From the NCBI GenBank assembly GCA_903929135.1, contig CAIYTH010000041.1:1-61284 (forward strand): a stretch of 61,284 nt of DNA. The letters are read 5' to 3'. Positions 9,833 through 21,154 of the stretch are shown here, piece by piece. Origin of the DNA: an uncultured Chlorobiales bacterium (GTDB taxonomy: Bacteria; Bacteroidota; Chlorobiia; Chlorobiales; Chlorobiaceae). Below the pieces are notes generated by a model. That model was given only the letters and a program-made list of their open reading frames with translations. It was not told the origin of the DNA and did no database searches. Numbering within the stretch: position 1 is the first letter of the stretch; every line of letters begins with the position of its first letter. The position numbers and the translations under genes are program-made.

Positions 9833-10309
9833 ATGAATGCGTTTTTTCGTTCTGTAATGTGCGCTTTTGTTCTGGTCATCGGCATTGGCTCTGCAAGCGC
9901 GAGCGCCGAGCAACTGAACGATGGCAGAGATCCGGATGAGATACTCGCCATTGCCAAAAGCTTTGGGACGGCAGTCATGGAAAAAGACAGCCTTGGAGAC
10001 CCCAAGATCTCCGGCAGTATCGACGGAACCAAGTACGGAATCTATTTCTACGGCTGCAAGGCGGGAAAGAGTTGCCAGGACATTCAGTTTGCCGCGGGCT
10101 GGAGCAACGTCAAGGTATCCCTGGCTTCGATCAACGAATGGAATCGGACCAGACGGATTGGTAAAGCGTATCTGGACAAGATCAACGATCCAATGTTGGA
10201 GCTTTGGATCGATGTCAGCAACGGGGCTTCTGTCAAGACCCTGGAGAATGCATTCTCGTGGTGGCGGTCGATCATCAAGGGTTTCAAGAAAGATGTGCTC
10301 AAGCAATAG
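9833..10309 (+). CDS. Exported YbjN-like protein
   Basis: 158-residue protein with a clear signal peptide (residues 1-25, cleavage probably after ASA) and a single domain resembling YbjN (bacterial sensory transduction regulator family): an acidic N-terminal part, ISGSIDGTKYGIYFYGC, then IQFAAGWS and a W-N-R-x-x-R-I-G-K-A-Y motif. Two Cys (YGCKAGKSCQD) could form a disulfide after export. GAGAGGAG lies about seven bases before this ATG; an upstream in-frame start at 9773 lacks such a site. The family assignment is by pattern and no function is proposed. Confidence 0.75.
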   Translation: MNAFFRSVMCAFVLVIGIGSASASAEQLNDGRDPDEILAIAKSFGTAVMEKDSLGDPKISGSIDGTKYGIYFYGCKAGKSCQDIQFAAGWSNVKVSLASINEWNRTRRIGKAYLDKINDPMLELWIDVSNGASVKTLENAFSWWRSIIKGFKKDVLKQ

Positions 10310-10419
10310 GCGCTGGGCCCTGTTCATTCCCCGCTTTATCAGGGGATTGCGCCGCATCAGGTTTGATGTCGCTCCAGGTTTATCCATCCGATTGCCGGAA
10401 GCTGCGTGACGGCTGGAGT

Positions 10420-11334
10420 TCACCCTCTCGGGTGGAAAGTGCGGTGGACCTCCTTGATGAAGGAGCGGTCGATGTGGGTGTAGATCTGGGTGGCGATGAT
10501 GGAGCTGTGGCCGAGCATCTCCTGGACGGCCCTGAGGTCGGCGCCGCCCTCGAGCAGGTGGGTCGCGAAGGTGTGGCGGAAGGTGTGCGGGCTGACCGGC
10601 TTTTCGATGCCGGCGAGGACGGTGTACTGCCTGACGATGTTCCACGCGGCCATCCGCGACAGCCCCTTGCCCCGCGAATTGAGGAAGAGGATGTCCTGCG
10701 CGTCCGGACCGGCAAGGTGCGGGCGTAGCTCCTGCTGGTACTTCACCACCCACGATGCTGCCGATTCGCCGATCGGCACGAGCCGCTCCTTCGATCCTTT
10801 CCCGAAAACCCTTACAAAGCCCGAATCGAGGTAGAGGCTCTGCTGCGTGAGGCCTGTCAGCTCGCTGACCCTGACGCCGGTCGCATAGAGGAATTCGAGC
10901 ATCGCCTTGTCCCTGGCCAGGAATTTTCCCGGCGGGTGTTGCCGTAGCGGCGCATCGAGCAGCCGGGTGACCTCCTCGACGGAAAGCACGGAGGGGAGGT
11001 ACCGTCCTAGCTTCGGTTGAAGGATGTTTTCGGAGGGGTTGTTCCCGGAGAGACGTTCGGTGAGGAGGAACTTGTGGAAGGAGCGTATCGCCGACACGTT
11101 CCTCGCCACTGAGCTCGCTTCGAGGCCGATCTCGTGCAGCTCCCGTATGAATTTGCGGATGTCGCCCGGAACGGCCTCCTCCGGCTTGACCCCGGCCGCC
11201 TGAAGCCAGGAGAGGTAGCGGCCGAGGTCGTTCAGGTAGGAGACGCGGGTGTTTCCTGAAAAGTTGCGCTCGAGGGTCAGGTAGTTGAGGAAGGCTTCGA
11301 GCTGGCTGCGATAGGGTTCCCGCAGTTCATGCAT
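10420..11334 (-). CDS. Tyrosine recombinase XerC/XerD
   Basis: Site-specific recombinase, probably the chromosome-dimer resolvase acting at dif. N-terminal SAM-like core-binding domain at residues 1-100; catalytic domain with Arg in [12 protein letters not shown], Lys in [27 protein letters not shown] and nucleophilic Tyr in IYTHI. The 304-residue length is standard for XerC/XerD. Its ATG overlaps the rsmB stop by one base (TGATG), so they are co-transcribed. Sequence alone does not separate XerC from XerD. No mobile-element context was seen, so a housekeeping role is favoured. Confidence 0.93.
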   Translation of the reverse strand: MHELREPYRSQLEAFLNYLTLERNFSGNTRVSYLNDLGRYLSWLQAAGVKPEEAVPGDIRKFIRELHEIGLEASSVARNVSAIRSFHKFLLTERLSGNNPSENILQPKLGRYLPSVLSVEEVTRLLDAPLRQHPPGKFLARDKAMLEFLYATGVRVSELTGLTQQSLYLDSGFVRVFGKGSKERLVPIGESAASWVVKYQQELRPHLAGPDAQDILFLNSRGKGLSRMAAWNIVRQYTVLAGIEKPVSPHTFRHTFATHLLEGGADLRAVQEMLGHSSIIATQIYTHIDRSFIKEVHRTFHPRG

Positions 11335-12671
11335 CAGGAGATCTCCCTCTTCCGGAGACGCGCGGCGAAACCTCCGTCGAACCCTTCCCTTTCGCCGGGC
11401 AGGGTGAGCAGCCGTCCCCCGGTCTCCTCCGTCGGGAGGAAAGGATCCGGGAAGCCCTTCGGGAACGGTGCGGGCTCGAATTCGGGGTGCCGGTCGAGGA
11501 ACGATCCGAGCTGCTGTTCATTTTCCTCGGCCTCGAGCGAGCAGGTGGCGTAGAGGAGAATGCCTCCGGGCCGAAGCAGCTCGGCGGCACGGTCGAGCAG
11601 GGCAGCCTGCAGCGCGGCGAGTTCGTCGAGCTTTTCGGGACCGCTCCTCCAGCGGAGTTCGGCCCTGCGGCCCAGCACTCCGGTGCCGGTGCAGGGGGCG
11701 TCGAGCAGGATGGTGTCCGGCGTGCATCCGGGGTCGAAGGTGAGGGCGTCGCCCTCGCGGGGTTCGATGATCGTGATGCCGAGGGCCTTGGCGTTGGCGG
11801 CGACCCGTTCGAGCTTTCTTGCTGAACGGTCGAGGGCGATGATCCTGCCCGTATCGTTCATCAGCTCAGCCATGAATGTCGACTTGCCGCCCGGCGCGGC
11901 GCACATGTCGTAGACGACGGTGCCCGGTTCGGGAGCTGCGAGGAGGCAGGCGAGGCCCTGTGCCGGGTTCTGCACGCTGACGAGTCCGGCGGTGAGCAAT
12001 GGTTCCATGCTGGCGAACTCCCGGGTGAAGAAAAAGTCGTCGAGGCCATCTCCGGAACGCCGGAGGTCGGGCAGCCCGGCCGTTTCGGCCAGCTTGTCGA
12101 ACGATCCCTTCAGGCGGTTGACCCGGTACCCCGTTGCCGGAGGCAGGTTGCCGCAGGCGAGCATCCGTTCCGTGAGCTCGCGCCCATACCTGCCCAGCCA
12201 TCGCACGACCAGCCAATCGGGGTAGGAGTAGAGCACGGAGAGCCGCTGCGCTTCGTCCATGCCTTCGGTCCAGGCTTCGAGTTCGACGGTTTTCGGGGAG
12301 ATCTTCCTCAGCACGCCGTTGACCAGGCGGGAGAGGTGGTCGCCCTTGTACTTTCGGGCAAGCTTGACGCATTCGTCGACCGCTGCGGGGCGTGGCACCC
12401 TGTCGAGGTGCAGGAGCTGGTAGACGCCGATTCTCAGGATGTTTTTCAGCACCGGCGCAGCCTTGGCATAGTCGTGGCTGTAGAACTTCGAGATCACGAA
12501 GTCGCACTGCCGGCGGTACTTGAGTGTGCCGTTCACCAGCTCGCGAGCAAGCGCCCGGTCGCTCCGTCCGGCCTCGGAATGGTCGAGCATCCGGTTCAGG
12601 ACCTCTTCGGATTTCCTGGTTCCGGCCTCTACTTCCTGGAGGACTTTAAGCGCGGTTTCGCGTGCGTTCAT
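11334..12671 (-). CDS. rsmB: 16S rRNA (cytosine-967-C5)-methyltransferase
   Basis: SAM-dependent RNA m5C methyltransferase of the RsmB/Sun family. The N-terminal NusB-like domain covers about residues 1-140. The Rossmann catalytic core has SAM motif I ([11 protein letters not shown]), [15 protein letters not shown] with one conserved Cys, and [13 protein letters not shown] with the other. Length (445 residues) is typical. It is the first gene of a two-gene unit with the downstream recombinase. It faces the SAM riboswitch-metY unit divergently. Confidence 0.95.
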   Translation of the reverse strand: MNARETALKVLQEVEAGTRKSEEVLNRMLDHSEAGRSDRALARELVNGTLKYRRQCDFVISKFYSHDYAKAAPVLKNILRIGVYQLLHLDRVPRPAAVDECVKLARKYKGDHLSRLVNGVLRKISPKTVELEAWTEGMDEAQRLSVLYSYPDWLVVRWLGRYGRELTERMLACGNLPPATGYRVNRLKGSFDKLAETAGLPDLRRSGDGLDDFFFTREFASMEPLLTAGLVSVQNPAQGLACLLAAPEPGTVVYDMCAAPGGKSTFMAELMNDTGRIIALDRSARKLERVAANAKALGITIIEPREGDALTFDPGCTPDTILLDAPCTGTGVLGRRAELRWRSGPEKLDELAALQAALLDRAAELLRPGGILLYATCSLEAEENEQQLGSFLDRHPEFEPAPFPKGFPDPFLPTEETGGRLLTLPGEREGFDGGFAARLRKREIS

Positions 12672-12782
12672 GGGCGGTGGGAATGGGACTGTAAGGTGAT
12701 TGAAAAAAATGATATGCCTTGTAAAATAGCACGAGCTGTCGTAGATTCCTGAAAACTTGAGCGTTCTTTTTCAGATTTCAAG

Positions 12783-12890
12783 CTATCATCCAGAAAGGCG
12801 GAGGGACTGGCCCTGCGAAGCCTTGGCAACCTTCATTCCAGAATGAGAGGTGCCAAATCCATCCCGGAGGGAATCCGGGAAAGATGATGT
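12783..12890 (+). promoter_or_regulatory. SAM-I riboswitch (S-box leader)
   Basis: The conserved core is easy to read: closing stem P1 ATCATC (12785-12790) with GATGAT (12883-12888), then GGAGGGACTGGCCC, GAAGCCTTGGCAACC, GGTGCCAAATCC and the terminal GGGAAAGATGAT. It lies about 105 bases before metY, the expected location for SAM control of methionine genes. No T-run terminator follows. Instead CTGAC (12952-12956) can pair with GTCAG (12961-12965 region) next to the AGGAG ribosome site, so translational control is inferred. Confidence 0.93.
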
Positions 12891-12945
12891 ATGCATACCT
12901 GCTGATTTCATACTTCTCTTCGTGCTTCCCGTCAGAGTTATCTGA

Positions 12946-14289
<1,344 letters not shown>

Positions 14290-14296
14290 GAGACCG

Positions 14297-15367
14297 ATGG
14301 AGCATATTCAAATCATATCCGAAGAGACACGATACTACGTATCGAACGAACCCCTGAAACTCGAGCTTGGCGGCGAGCTGCCCGGCGTGAAGGTCGCCTA
14401 CAGGACCTGGGGGGCCCTGAACGAGTCGAAGAGCAACGTGATCCTCATCTGCCAGGCCCTTACCGGCAACGCGGATGCAGACGTCTGGTGGAGCGGCATG
14501 TTCGGCGAAGGCCGGGCTTTCGACGAGACGAAGGATTTCATCATCTGCAGCAACGTGTTGGGCAGCTGCTACGGTTCGACCGGGCCGCTTTCCGAAAATC
14601 CGCTGACCGGACGGCACTACGGTCCCGATTTTCCTCGTATCACCATACGCGACATGGTCGCGGTACAGCATCGGCTGATCAGCGCACTCGGCATCGAACG
14701 GCTGAGCCTCGTGGTCGGCGCCTCGCTCGGCGGCATGCAGGTGCTCGAATGGGGATGCATGTATCCGGAGATCGCCGGCGCGCTCATGCCCATGGGAATC
14801 TCCGGCCGGCATTCGGCGTGGTGCATCGCCCAGAGCGAGGCCCAGCGACAGGCGATCGCCGCAGACGCTGACTGGAACGACGGGTGGTACGATCCCGCGC
14901 TGCAGCCTGCCAAAGGGCTTGCCGCCGCGCGGATGATGGCCATGTGCACCTATCGCTGCTTCGAGAATTTCCAGGTGCGGTTCGGCAGGCAACTTCAGGA
15001 CGACGGACTGTTCACGGCGGAGAGCTACCTTCGGTACCAGGGGAAGAAACTGGTAGGGAGGTTCGACGCCAACACTTACATCACGCTCACGAGGGCCATG
15101 GACATGCATGACGTCGCGAGGGGCAGGGGCGCATATGAAAGCGTGCTGGGGGCGATTCCGATGCTGGTCGAGATCCTCTCCATCGATTCTGATCTCCTCT
15201 ATCCGAAGGAGGAGCAGGAAGAGCTCGCCAGGCTGATTCCCGGTTCCCGGATACTCTTCCTCGACGAGCCTTACGGGCACGACGCTTTCCTGATCGACGT
15301 CGATACGGTCAGCCGCATGGTCTGCGAGTTCAGGGCGGCTGTCGAGGCACGGAAGAGAGTGGTGTGA
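14297..15367 (+). CDS. metX: Homoserine O-acetyltransferase
   Basis: Alpha/beta-hydrolase enzyme acylating homoserine, the step before MetY. Visible signature: YRTWGALN, CQALTGNADADVWW, GSCYGSTGP, nucleophile elbow VVGASLGGMQVLEW (catalytic Ser), an Asp in the IDSDLLYP region, and the C-terminal His in EPYGHDAFLID. The 356-residue length is normal. Transcribed with metY from the SAM riboswitch leader. It is followed by a repeat-built inverted repeat before the convergent serS. Confidence 0.95.
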   Translation: MEHIQIISEETRYYVSNEPLKLELGGELPGVKVAYRTWGALNESKSNVILICQALTGNADADVWWSGMFGEGRAFDETKDFIICSNVLGSCYGSTGPLSENPLTGRHYGPDFPRITIRDMVAVQHRLISALGIERLSLVVGASLGGMQVLEWGCMYPEIAGALMPMGISGRHSAWCIAQSEAQRQAIAADADWNDGWYDPALQPAKGLAAARMMAMCTYRCFENFQVRFGRQLQDDGLFTAESYLRYQGKKLVGRFDANTYITLTRAMDMHDVARGRGAYESVLGAIPMLVEILSIDSDLLYPKEEQEELARLIPGSRILFLDEPYGHDAFLIDVDTVSRMVCEFRAAVEARKRVV

Positions 15368-15386
15368 TGAAGTAGGGGAAAATAAC

Positions 15387-15482
15387 GTGGACGTGATGGA
15401 CAGAGTGGACGTCATGGACTGAATGGGCACATGAGGACGATCAATCGTCCATGTTGCCCACGACGTCCATGACGTCCATGCT
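15387..15482. repeat. ATGGACNNN repeat, copy A, forming an inverted repeat
   Basis: The left arm has 9-bp-spaced units (GTGGACGTGATGGACAGAG, then GTGGACGTCATGGAC). The right arm is the complement (ATCGTCCATG, then GACGTCCATGACGTCCATG). The arms pair over about 37 positions with few mismatches. CTCTTTTTA follows on the plus strand. It sits between the convergent metX and serS genes and probably terminates both. Confidence 0.75.
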
Positions 15483-15486
15483 CTTT

Positions 15487-16770
15487 TTACCCGATCACGT
15501 CGAAACCGGTATAGGGTTGCAGCACCTCCGGCACTTTCACCTTGCCGTCTGCGGTCTGGTAGTGTTCGAGCAGGGAGACCATGAGCCTCGACGTCGCCAG
15601 TCCGGAGCCGTTCAGGGTGTGCACGAACTCGGGTTTGGATTTCCCGTCGGGTTTGAAGCGGATGTTCGACCGCCGGGCCTGGTAGTCTTCGAAGTTCGAG
15701 ACGCTGGAGGCTTCGAGGTATTTGTCTTCAGCCGGGGACCACACCTCGATGTCGTAGCACTTGGCCGCATTGGCGCTGATGTCGCCGCCGCAGAGAGTGA
15801 TGACCCGGTAGGGTATCTTCAGCGCGCAGAGGATCGCTTCGGCGTGGCCGAGGATCTCTTCGAGCGCCTCGTACGATTTCTCAGGCCGGGTGAAGCGCAC
15901 CATCTCGACCTTGTTGAACTGGTGCACGCGCAGGAAGCCCCTCGTGTCCTTGCCGTAGCTTCCGGCCTCGCGCCTGAAGCAGGCCGAATAGGCTGCATAG
16001 GCTATGGGGAGCTTGTCGGTGTCGAGCATTTCGCCACGGTGCAGGTTGGTCACCGGGACTTCGGCCGTCGGGATGGCGTAGAGCCCGTCCTCGGGCATGT
16101 GGTAGACCTGGTCGGCGAACTTCGGCCACTGGCCGGTTCCCCTGAGCGACTCCTGGTTGACCATGAACGGCGGAAACACTTCGGTATAGCCGTGGTTGGC
16201 GGTGTGGGTGTCGAGCATGAAGTTGATCAGCGCCCGTTCGAGCCTTGCCCCCTTGCCGATGTAGACCGGGAACCCGGCGCCGCTGATCTTCGCGCCGCGC
16301 TCGAAGTCGAGGAGCCCGAGGCTTTTGCCGAGTTCGAGGTGGTTTTTCACCGGAAAGTCGAGCTGATGCGCGAACTCGAACGGCCCCCTGTACAGGACGT
16401 TGTCCTCGGCCGAGCGCCCTTCCGGAACGGAGGGGTGGAGTTTGTTCGGGAGGGTCAGCAGGAGCTCCTCCATGTCGCTTTCGAGTTTCGTGAGCGACGC
16501 GTCGAGTCCGGTGATCTGGTCGGAGACCGATTTCATCTGGACGATCAGCTCTTCGGCAGATCCCTGGCCGGCGCGCTTGATGTCCGCAATCTCCTTCGAT
16601 ACCCGGTTGCGCAGGGCTTTCAGGTCGTCGGCGCGCTGGACCATCTCCTTGCGCGTCCGGTCGATGTCGAGCAGTTCCTGCACTTTACCGGCATCATCGG
16701 CCATCGATCGCCGGTGCAGCATGGCGATCACTTCATCGGGGTTCTGCCGTAAGAGGTTGATATCGAGCAT
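15487..16770 (-). CDS. serS: Seryl-tRNA synthetase
   Basis: Class II aminoacyl-tRNA synthetase charging tRNA-Ser. [18 protein letters not shown] opens the long antiparallel coiled-coil arm (residues 30-105). The catalytic core shows [20 protein letters not shown], the motif 2 stretch [27 protein letters not shown], and motif 3 [19 protein letters not shown] near the end. Length (427 residues) is standard. yqeY starts upstream on the same strand with a 19-base gap, so the two are likely co-transcribed. Confidence 0.97.
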   Translation of the reverse strand: MLDINLLRQNPDEVIAMLHRRSMADDAGKVQELLDIDRTRKEMVQRADDLKALRNRVSKEIADIKRAGQGSAEELIVQMKSVSDQITGLDASLTKLESDMEELLLTLPNKLHPSVPEGRSAEDNVLYRGPFEFAHQLDFPVKNHLELGKSLGLLDFERGAKISGAGFPVYIGKGARLERALINFMLDTHTANHGYTEVFPPFMVNQESLRGTGQWPKFADQVYHMPEDGLYAIPTAEVPVTNLHRGEMLDTDKLPIAYAAYSACFRREAGSYGKDTRGFLRVHQFNKVEMVRFTRPEKSYEALEEILGHAEAILCALKIPYRVITLCGGDISANAAKCYDIEVWSPAEDKYLEASSVSNFEDYQARRSNIRFKPDGKSKPEFVHTLNGSGLATSRLMVSLLEHYQTADGKVKVPEVLQPYTGFDVIG

Positions 16771-16789
16771 GGTCGGTAAATGGAATTGG

Positions 16790-17248
16790 TTAGGCGGACA
16801 GCAGTGATTTGACGACGTTCTGGACCTTGGTGCCGTCGGCCTTGCCTTTCAGTGCCTTCATGGCTTCGCCCATGACCTTGCCCATGTCCTTCATTGACGT
16901 TGCGCCGCTTTTCGTGACGATGTCGCGGATGATGGCTTCGACCTCCTCGTCGGAGACCGGGGCCGGAAGGTACTCCTCGATCACCTTCAGTTCGACGGCT
17001 TCGGTTTCGGCCAGGTCAGGACGGTTCCCGGCCGTGAACTGTTCTATGGCGTCACGTCGCTTCTTTGCCAGGCTCATGAGCACTTCGAGTTCCTGGTCGG
17101 CGTTGAGCACGCCGACGCCACCGACGCGGATCGATACCTCTTTTTCAAGCAGGGCCGCGCGGATCGACCTGATGGCGTTCAGACGGCTCTTGTCGCCGCT
17201 TTTGAGCGACTCCTTCAGTTCCCGGTCTATTCTCTCCTTGAGGCTCAT
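16790..17248 (-). CDS. YqeY/GatB-tail domain protein
   Basis: 152-residue GatB/YqeY-family protein: [33 protein letters not shown] at the N-terminus and the characteristic [39 protein letters not shown] and VVKSLL at the C-terminus. The domain resembles the tRNA-binding tail of GatB, but the free-standing protein has no firmly assigned role. Immediately upstream of serS, consistent with a translation-related job. Confidence 0.9.
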   Translation of the reverse strand: MSLKERIDRELKESLKSGDKSRLNAIRSIRAALLEKEVSIRVGGVGVLNADQELEVLMSLAKKRRDAIEQFTAGNRPDLAETEAVELKVIEEYLPAPVSDEEVEAIIRDIVTKSGATSMKDMGKVMGEAMKALKGKADGTKVQNVVKSLLSA

Positions 17249-17334
17249 GGCAGTATGCTGTTCCTTGTTGACAAGATGTTTGAGGACGTCAAGATACGAG
17301 AAAAAAACGACAAGTGGTTGGCGGAGCGGAAGAT

Positions 17335-17512
17335 GAAATGGACGTTATGGACGATGTGGACGAATGACGGAGTGGACAAAATGGACAAGATAACTCCAGG
17401 AAAGCGGATTAAGTGGTGAATACAGGGACATTAAGCATTCAGCTTGCAGGTTGCCTGTATTGTCTACTCCGTCCATAACGTCCACTATTTGTTCGTCCAC
17501 ATCGTCCACTTT
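17335..17512. repeat. ATGGACNNN repeat, copy B, two inverted clusters
   Basis: Left cluster 17336-17386 (ATGGACGTTATGGACGATG, then GTGGACGAATGACGGAGTGG). Right cluster 17467-17512 is the complement (CTCCGTCCATAACGTCCAC, then CGTCCACATCGTCCAC). The arms are separated by about 80 bases. This fills most of the 267-base gap between the SDR gene and yqeY; nothing else was found there. Confidence 0.75.
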
Positions 17513-17515
17513 TCT

Positions 17516-18250
17516 TCACTCATCCTGGATATCCCCTCGGGTCGGCCTCAGCACGATCTCCTCGACGGTCGTCCTTCCTGGCTGGAGGTAGGCCTGAACG
17601 ATGGGATGCGCGATGTCTTCCGGCATCATCATGAGCGACCTGAAATCGTCATCGACGACGCCCCACATGGGGGTGTAGACGGCTCCGGGCATGACGTCGG
17701 TGATCCTGACGTTGCATTCACGGGCGTAGAGGCGCACGGTTTCTACCAGGCCGCGTTGGCCGAATTTGGACATGCAGTAGACGGAAGAGTGCTTGAACGC
17801 CTTCCCGGCAGCCACCGACGTGATGAAAAAAATATGTCCTGAACGATTCTTTTCCATGACCTTGAAGAGCGCCTGGGTCAGGAAGAAGGTTCCCTTGAGG
17901 TTGGTGGCCATCGTGAAGTCGAAATCCTCTTCGGTGATGTCTGCCAGCGGCTTGAAGCGTCCAACGCCGGCATTGTTCACCAGGCAGTCGATCGTGCCGT
18001 ACTTATCCAGAATATGCGACGCGAGACCCCTTGCCTCCTCGATGCGGCCCAGGTCGCAGACGACAGTTTCGGTAATGGCGCCCTCCGCCCTGCATTCGAG
18101 GGAGATCGACTCGAGGTCGGTAATGCTCCTCGAACAGAGGACGAGCAGCGGATCGAAATCGGGGTTGTGCCGGCCCGCCTGGGCGAAGGCAAACGCGATG
18201 GCTCTGCCGATGCCTTTTCCGGCTCCGGTGACAAGGATTACGTGTTGCAT
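17516..18250 (-). CDS. Sepiapterin reductase (short-chain dehydrogenase)
   Basis: NADPH-dependent SDR, 244 residues. The N-terminal nucleotide-binding motif is TGAGKGIG (residues 8-15), NNAG is present, and the catalytic set is S in ITSVAA plus YCMSK (Tyr/Lys). From memory it is very similar across its length to the Chlorobaculum tepidum sepiapterin reductase, which makes L-threo-tetrahydrobiopterin for the glycosylated pterins of green sulfur bacteria. The residues VETVRLYARECNVRITDVMPGAVYTPMWG fit that group. Neighbours give no pterin context. The generic SDR call is certain; the substrate is inferred from remembered similarity. Confidence 0.82.
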   Translation of the reverse strand: MQHVILVTGAGKGIGRAIAFAFAQAGRHNPDFDPLLVLCSRSITDLESISLECRAEGAITETVVCDLGRIEEARGLASHILDKYGTIDCLVNNAGVGRFKPLADITEEDFDFTMATNLKGTFFLTQALFKVMEKNRSGHIFFITSVAAGKAFKHSSVYCMSKFGQRGLVETVRLYARECNVRITDVMPGAVYTPMWGVVDDDFRSLMMMPEDIAHPIVQAYLQPGRTTVEEIVLRPTRGDIQDE

Positions 18251-18399
18251 GGCAAATTGCAGAAAAAATGTTATAAAATCAACGTAACAGTAGCGTAAAA
18301 TAGGTAAAGCACGCTTGCCCCGATTTTACAAATGACCTATATTTCTGTTGTGGCTTGATTTGCATGTTAAAGCGGTTTATTCAACAATGAAGACTTGCA

Positions 18400-18696
18400 G
18401 TGGCTTTGGCTAAAAGTAAAGTAAAGTGGTTTGATGGCAAAAAGGGGTACGGATTTATCCTCAATCCCGAAGGGGGAGAGGACATTTTCGTCCATTTTTC
18501 AGCTATCGTGTCCGATCAGAGTTTCAAGGTTCTGAATCAGGACGCAGAAGTGGAATACGAACTCGACAAAACCCAGAAAGGGTTGCAGGCCAAGAATGTC
18601 CGCGAGTTTCCGGGTCTGGTGGAAGCCTCTGTCGACGGTAACACTGAATCCGCTTCCCGGGGAGGAGTTCGAAACGAACTCAATCCGGTGGAGTAG
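18400..18696 (+). CDS. Cold-shock domain protein
   Basis: Single-stranded nucleic-acid-binding CSD protein, 98 residues with a GTG start; TTG at 18406 is an in-frame alternative. RNP1 reads KKGYGFI and RNP2 reads IFVHFSAI. The CSD occupies about residues 5-67 and is followed by a longer, low-complexity polar tail (about 30 residues) than in 70-residue CspA proteins. It stands alone between divergent and convergent neighbours. Expected role: RNA chaperone. Confidence 0.9.
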   Translation: MALAKSKVKWFDGKKGYGFILNPEGGEDIFVHFSAIVSDQSFKVLNQDAEVEYELDKTQKGLQAKNVREFPGLVEASVDGNTESASRGGVRNELNPVE

Positions 18697-18812
18697 TTGT
18701 ATCGAGGTGGCCCCCCAGGTTGCCAATTCAGGACATGCTTGTTCGCAGACACCGTTAAAACCGGTTCCTACAAACTGCAAAAAGATGTCCTGACCTTACA
18801 GAACGGACAGCA

Positions 18813-19484
18813 TTAAGAAAGCATCGAGTGATCCCTGAAGCTGAACCAGTCGTCGGCTCCTACGATCACGTGGTCGAGAAGATCTATCTGAAGCAGGTTA
18901 CCGGCCTGCTTGAGGATCGTCGTGACCTGTTTGTCGGCACTGCTCGGCTGCACGTCGCCTGACGGGTGGTTATGTACCAGAATGACGGCATTCGCGCTTT
19001 CCCGTATCGCCGCCTTGAAGATCTCCCTCGGATGGATGAGAGAGGCTGTCAGGGTGCCCACCGAAACGACCTCATGCCTGATGATCCGGTTTTTTGCATC
19101 CAGGAAGAGAATGCACAGATGTTCTCTTGTTTCGTCGGGAATACGTCCTTTCATATACTCGAATACGTCACTTGCCGATTGTACCCGTAGCCTTGTGTTC
19201 CGTGTATAGTGCAGGCGCTTGTGCAGTTCGAAGATGGCGATCACCTGCATGGCCTTTGCTTCGCCTATGCCGTTGACCGCCTGCAGCTCCTGCAATGACA
19301 GCCCCGGCAGCCGTTCGAGGCTGAATTTCGAAATGAGTTCCTGGCAGGTGTCGACGATGTTGCGTCCGGGAGTGCCTGAGCGGAGGATGATGGCCAGAAG
19401 CTCGGCCGGGCTCAGCGACGCAGGGCCGGAGTTGAGGAAGCGCTCCCTGGGCCTGTTTTCGGGATCGATGTCGTGGATGCGCAT
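18813..19484 (-). CDS. radC: RadC-family JAB-domain protein
   Basis: 223-residue RadC homologue. The N-terminal helix-hairpin-helix-like region ([23 protein letters not shown]) is followed by an MPN/JAB metalloprotease-like domain with [16 protein letters not shown] (HxHPSG and the distal Asp). The start at [16 protein letters not shown] is chosen because homologues begin near there; the open frame extends 17 codons further. The DNA-repair name is historical and the true function is unsettled. An inverted GTTACG repeat separates it from the cimA end. Confidence 0.9.
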   Translation of the reverse strand: MRIHDIDPENRPRERFLNSGPASLSPAELLAIILRSGTPGRNIVDTCQELISKFSLERLPGLSLQELQAVNGIGEAKAMQVIAIFELHKRLHYTRNTRLRVQSASDVFEYMKGRIPDETREHLCILFLDAKNRIIRHEVVSVGTLTASLIHPREIFKAAIRESANAVILVHNHPSGDVQPSSADKQVTTILKQAGNLLQIDLLDHVIVGADDWFSFRDHSMLS

Positions 19485-19514
19485 AGTCCTGTGGGGGTGA
19501 CAGGGTTGCGAGGA

Positions 19515-19573
19515 GAGTCGTGACGCGTAACACATAACGTCACCAGTTTAGTGTTACGCGTTACGTGTTACGA
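19515..19573. repeat. GTTACG repeat / inverted repeat between cimA and radC
   Basis: CGTGACGCGTAACAC is followed, after about 17 bases, by GTGTTACGCGTTACG (its complement with one mismatch) and a further TGTTACG. The right arm overlaps the last codons of cimA, so the VTRNA end of that protein is encoded by the repeat. Position at the operon end suggests a terminator-like role. Confidence 0.7.
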
Positions 19574-21134
19574 TTTTCGTATTGAACAGATGATAGTTGA
19601 TGCTGTCGCTGAGGGCCTGGAGGCTCGCCTCGATGATATTGGTCGAGACGCCTACGGTGCCCCAGGTCTTGTTACCGTCGCTGCTTTCGATCAGCACCCG
19701 TACCTTCGCGCTTGTGCCGCGCTTTTCTTCCAGCACCCTCACCTTGTAATCGATCAGGCGGATGGCGCGTATTTCGGGATAGAACCTTACGAGCGCCTTG
19801 CGAAGGGCCTTGTCGAGGGCGTTCACCGGTCCGTCTCCGTCGGAGACGGTCAGTTCGGTCTCTCCACCCACATCGACCTTCAGGACGGCCTGGTCGACGG
19901 AGTGACCGTCGTGGCTGTTCTCGATATGCACTTTCGATTCGAGCACCTCGAAAAACGGCTTGAACTGGCCGAGTTCACGGCGAAGGATCAGCTCGAACGA
20001 TGCTTCGGCGCCGTCGAACTGGTAGCCCCGGTGTTCAAGCGTCTTGACGTTGTTGACCAGGTTCTTGAAAAGCTCCCCTTTTTCGGGCAGGTCGATGCCG
20101 AGCTCTTTTGCCTTGTACCGGATGTTGCTCTGCCCGGCGAGCTCGGAAACGAGCACCCGTTGTCGGTTGCCGACAAGCGAGGGGTCGATGTGCTCGTACA
20201 GGGAACTCTCCTTCATGACGGCGCTGACATGGATGCCCCCCTTGTGGGCAAAGGCGGATTTGCCGACGAACGCCGCTTTCGTGTCGGGCGGAAGGTTCAG
20301 GATCTCGAAGACGAACTTGGACATCGAGGTCAGCTGCGTCAGGTCGGCGACGTGCGCGAACTCCTTGTCGAGCTTGAGGAGGAGGTTCGGGATGACGCTG
20401 ATCAGGTTGGCGTTGCCACAACGTTCGCCGATGCCGTTGATCGTGCCCTGCACCTGCGTGGCTCCGGCCCTGACGGCTTCGATCGAGTTGGCGACGGCAA
20501 GGTCGCTGTCGTTGTGGGCGTGGATGCCTACAGGTACCTCGGGGAAAAGTTCACGCACCCTTTTGACGATCATGGCGACTTCGTGGGGCATTGAGCCGCC
20601 GTTGGTGTCGCAGAGCACCAGCCGCTGCGCACCGCCGTCGATGGCTGCGCGAAGCATGGTCTCGGCGAACTCCGCGCTGTCCTTCCATCCGTCGAAGAAG
20701 TGCTCGGCGTCGAAAAAGACTTCGCGGCCGCCTTCGACGAGGTGGCGAACCGACCGCATGATCAGCTCGGCGTTCTCTTCGTCAGTGATGCCGAGGCTCT
20801 TGGTGGAGTGGGCTTTCCAGGTCTTGCCGAAAATGGTGAGCACCGGCGCCTCCGATTTTAGGAGCCCGACCAGGTTGGGATCGTTGCCGATGTTGTCCAG
20901 CGACCTGGCGGTCGAACCGAACGCACTGAGCCTGGCGTTCCTGAATGCGAGTGCCCGGGACTTCAGGAAGAACTCCTCGTCCTTCGGATTGCTGCTCGGC
21001 CATCCTCCCTCGATGAAGTCGACGCCGAATTCGTCAAGCCTCTCGGCGATCAGCAGCTTGTCCTGGACCGATAGATTGATATGTTCGCCCTGCGTGCCGT
21101 CACGCAGGGTCGTGTCATACAGTTCGATTGCCAT
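19554..21134 (-). CDS. cimA: Citramalate synthase
   Basis: HMGL-like (DRE-TIM) condensing enzyme making citramalate from pyruvate and acetyl-CoA, the threonine-independent entry to isoleucine. YDTTLRDGTQGEHINLS carries the DRE-type signature at residues 6-22. VDFIEGGWPSSNPKDEEFF is characteristic of the CimA rather than the LeuA branch, and HNDSDLAVANS holds metal-binding His residues. The C-terminal LeuA-type regulatory domain covers about residues 400-520. It is the last gene of the ilv-leu operon, where LeuBCD would supply the following steps to 2-oxobutyrate. The C-terminus runs into the GTTACG repeat. Confidence 0.92.
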   Translation of the reverse strand: MAIELYDTTLRDGTQGEHINLSVQDKLLIAERLDEFGVDFIEGGWPSSNPKDEEFFLKSRALAFRNARLSAFGSTARSLDNIGNDPNLVGLLKSEAPVLTIFGKTWKAHSTKSLGITDEENAELIMRSVRHLVEGGREVFFDAEHFFDGWKDSAEFAETMLRAAIDGGAQRLVLCDTNGGSMPHEVAMIVKRVRELFPEVPVGIHAHNDSDLAVANSIEAVRAGATQVQGTINGIGERCGNANLISVIPNLLLKLDKEFAHVADLTQLTSMSKFVFEILNLPPDTKAAFVGKSAFAHKGGIHVSAVMKESSLYEHIDPSLVGNRQRVLVSELAGQSNIRYKAKELGIDLPEKGELFKNLVNNVKTLEHRGYQFDGAEASFELILRRELGQFKPFFEVLESKVHIENSHDGHSVDQAVLKVDVGGETELTVSDGDGPVNALDKALRKALVRFYPEIRAIRLIDYKVRVLEEKRGTSAKVRVLIESSDGNKTWGTVGVSTNIIEASLQALSDSINYHLFNTKIVTRNA

Positions 21135-21154
21135 GTGCGGTACTGCTCTCTCTG

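Noticed and set aside
10420-11334. Integrase of a mobile element
   Set aside because: The Xer-type recombinase is in an operon with rsmB and has no att sites, cargo or phage genes nearby, so a dif-type housekeeping role is more likely.
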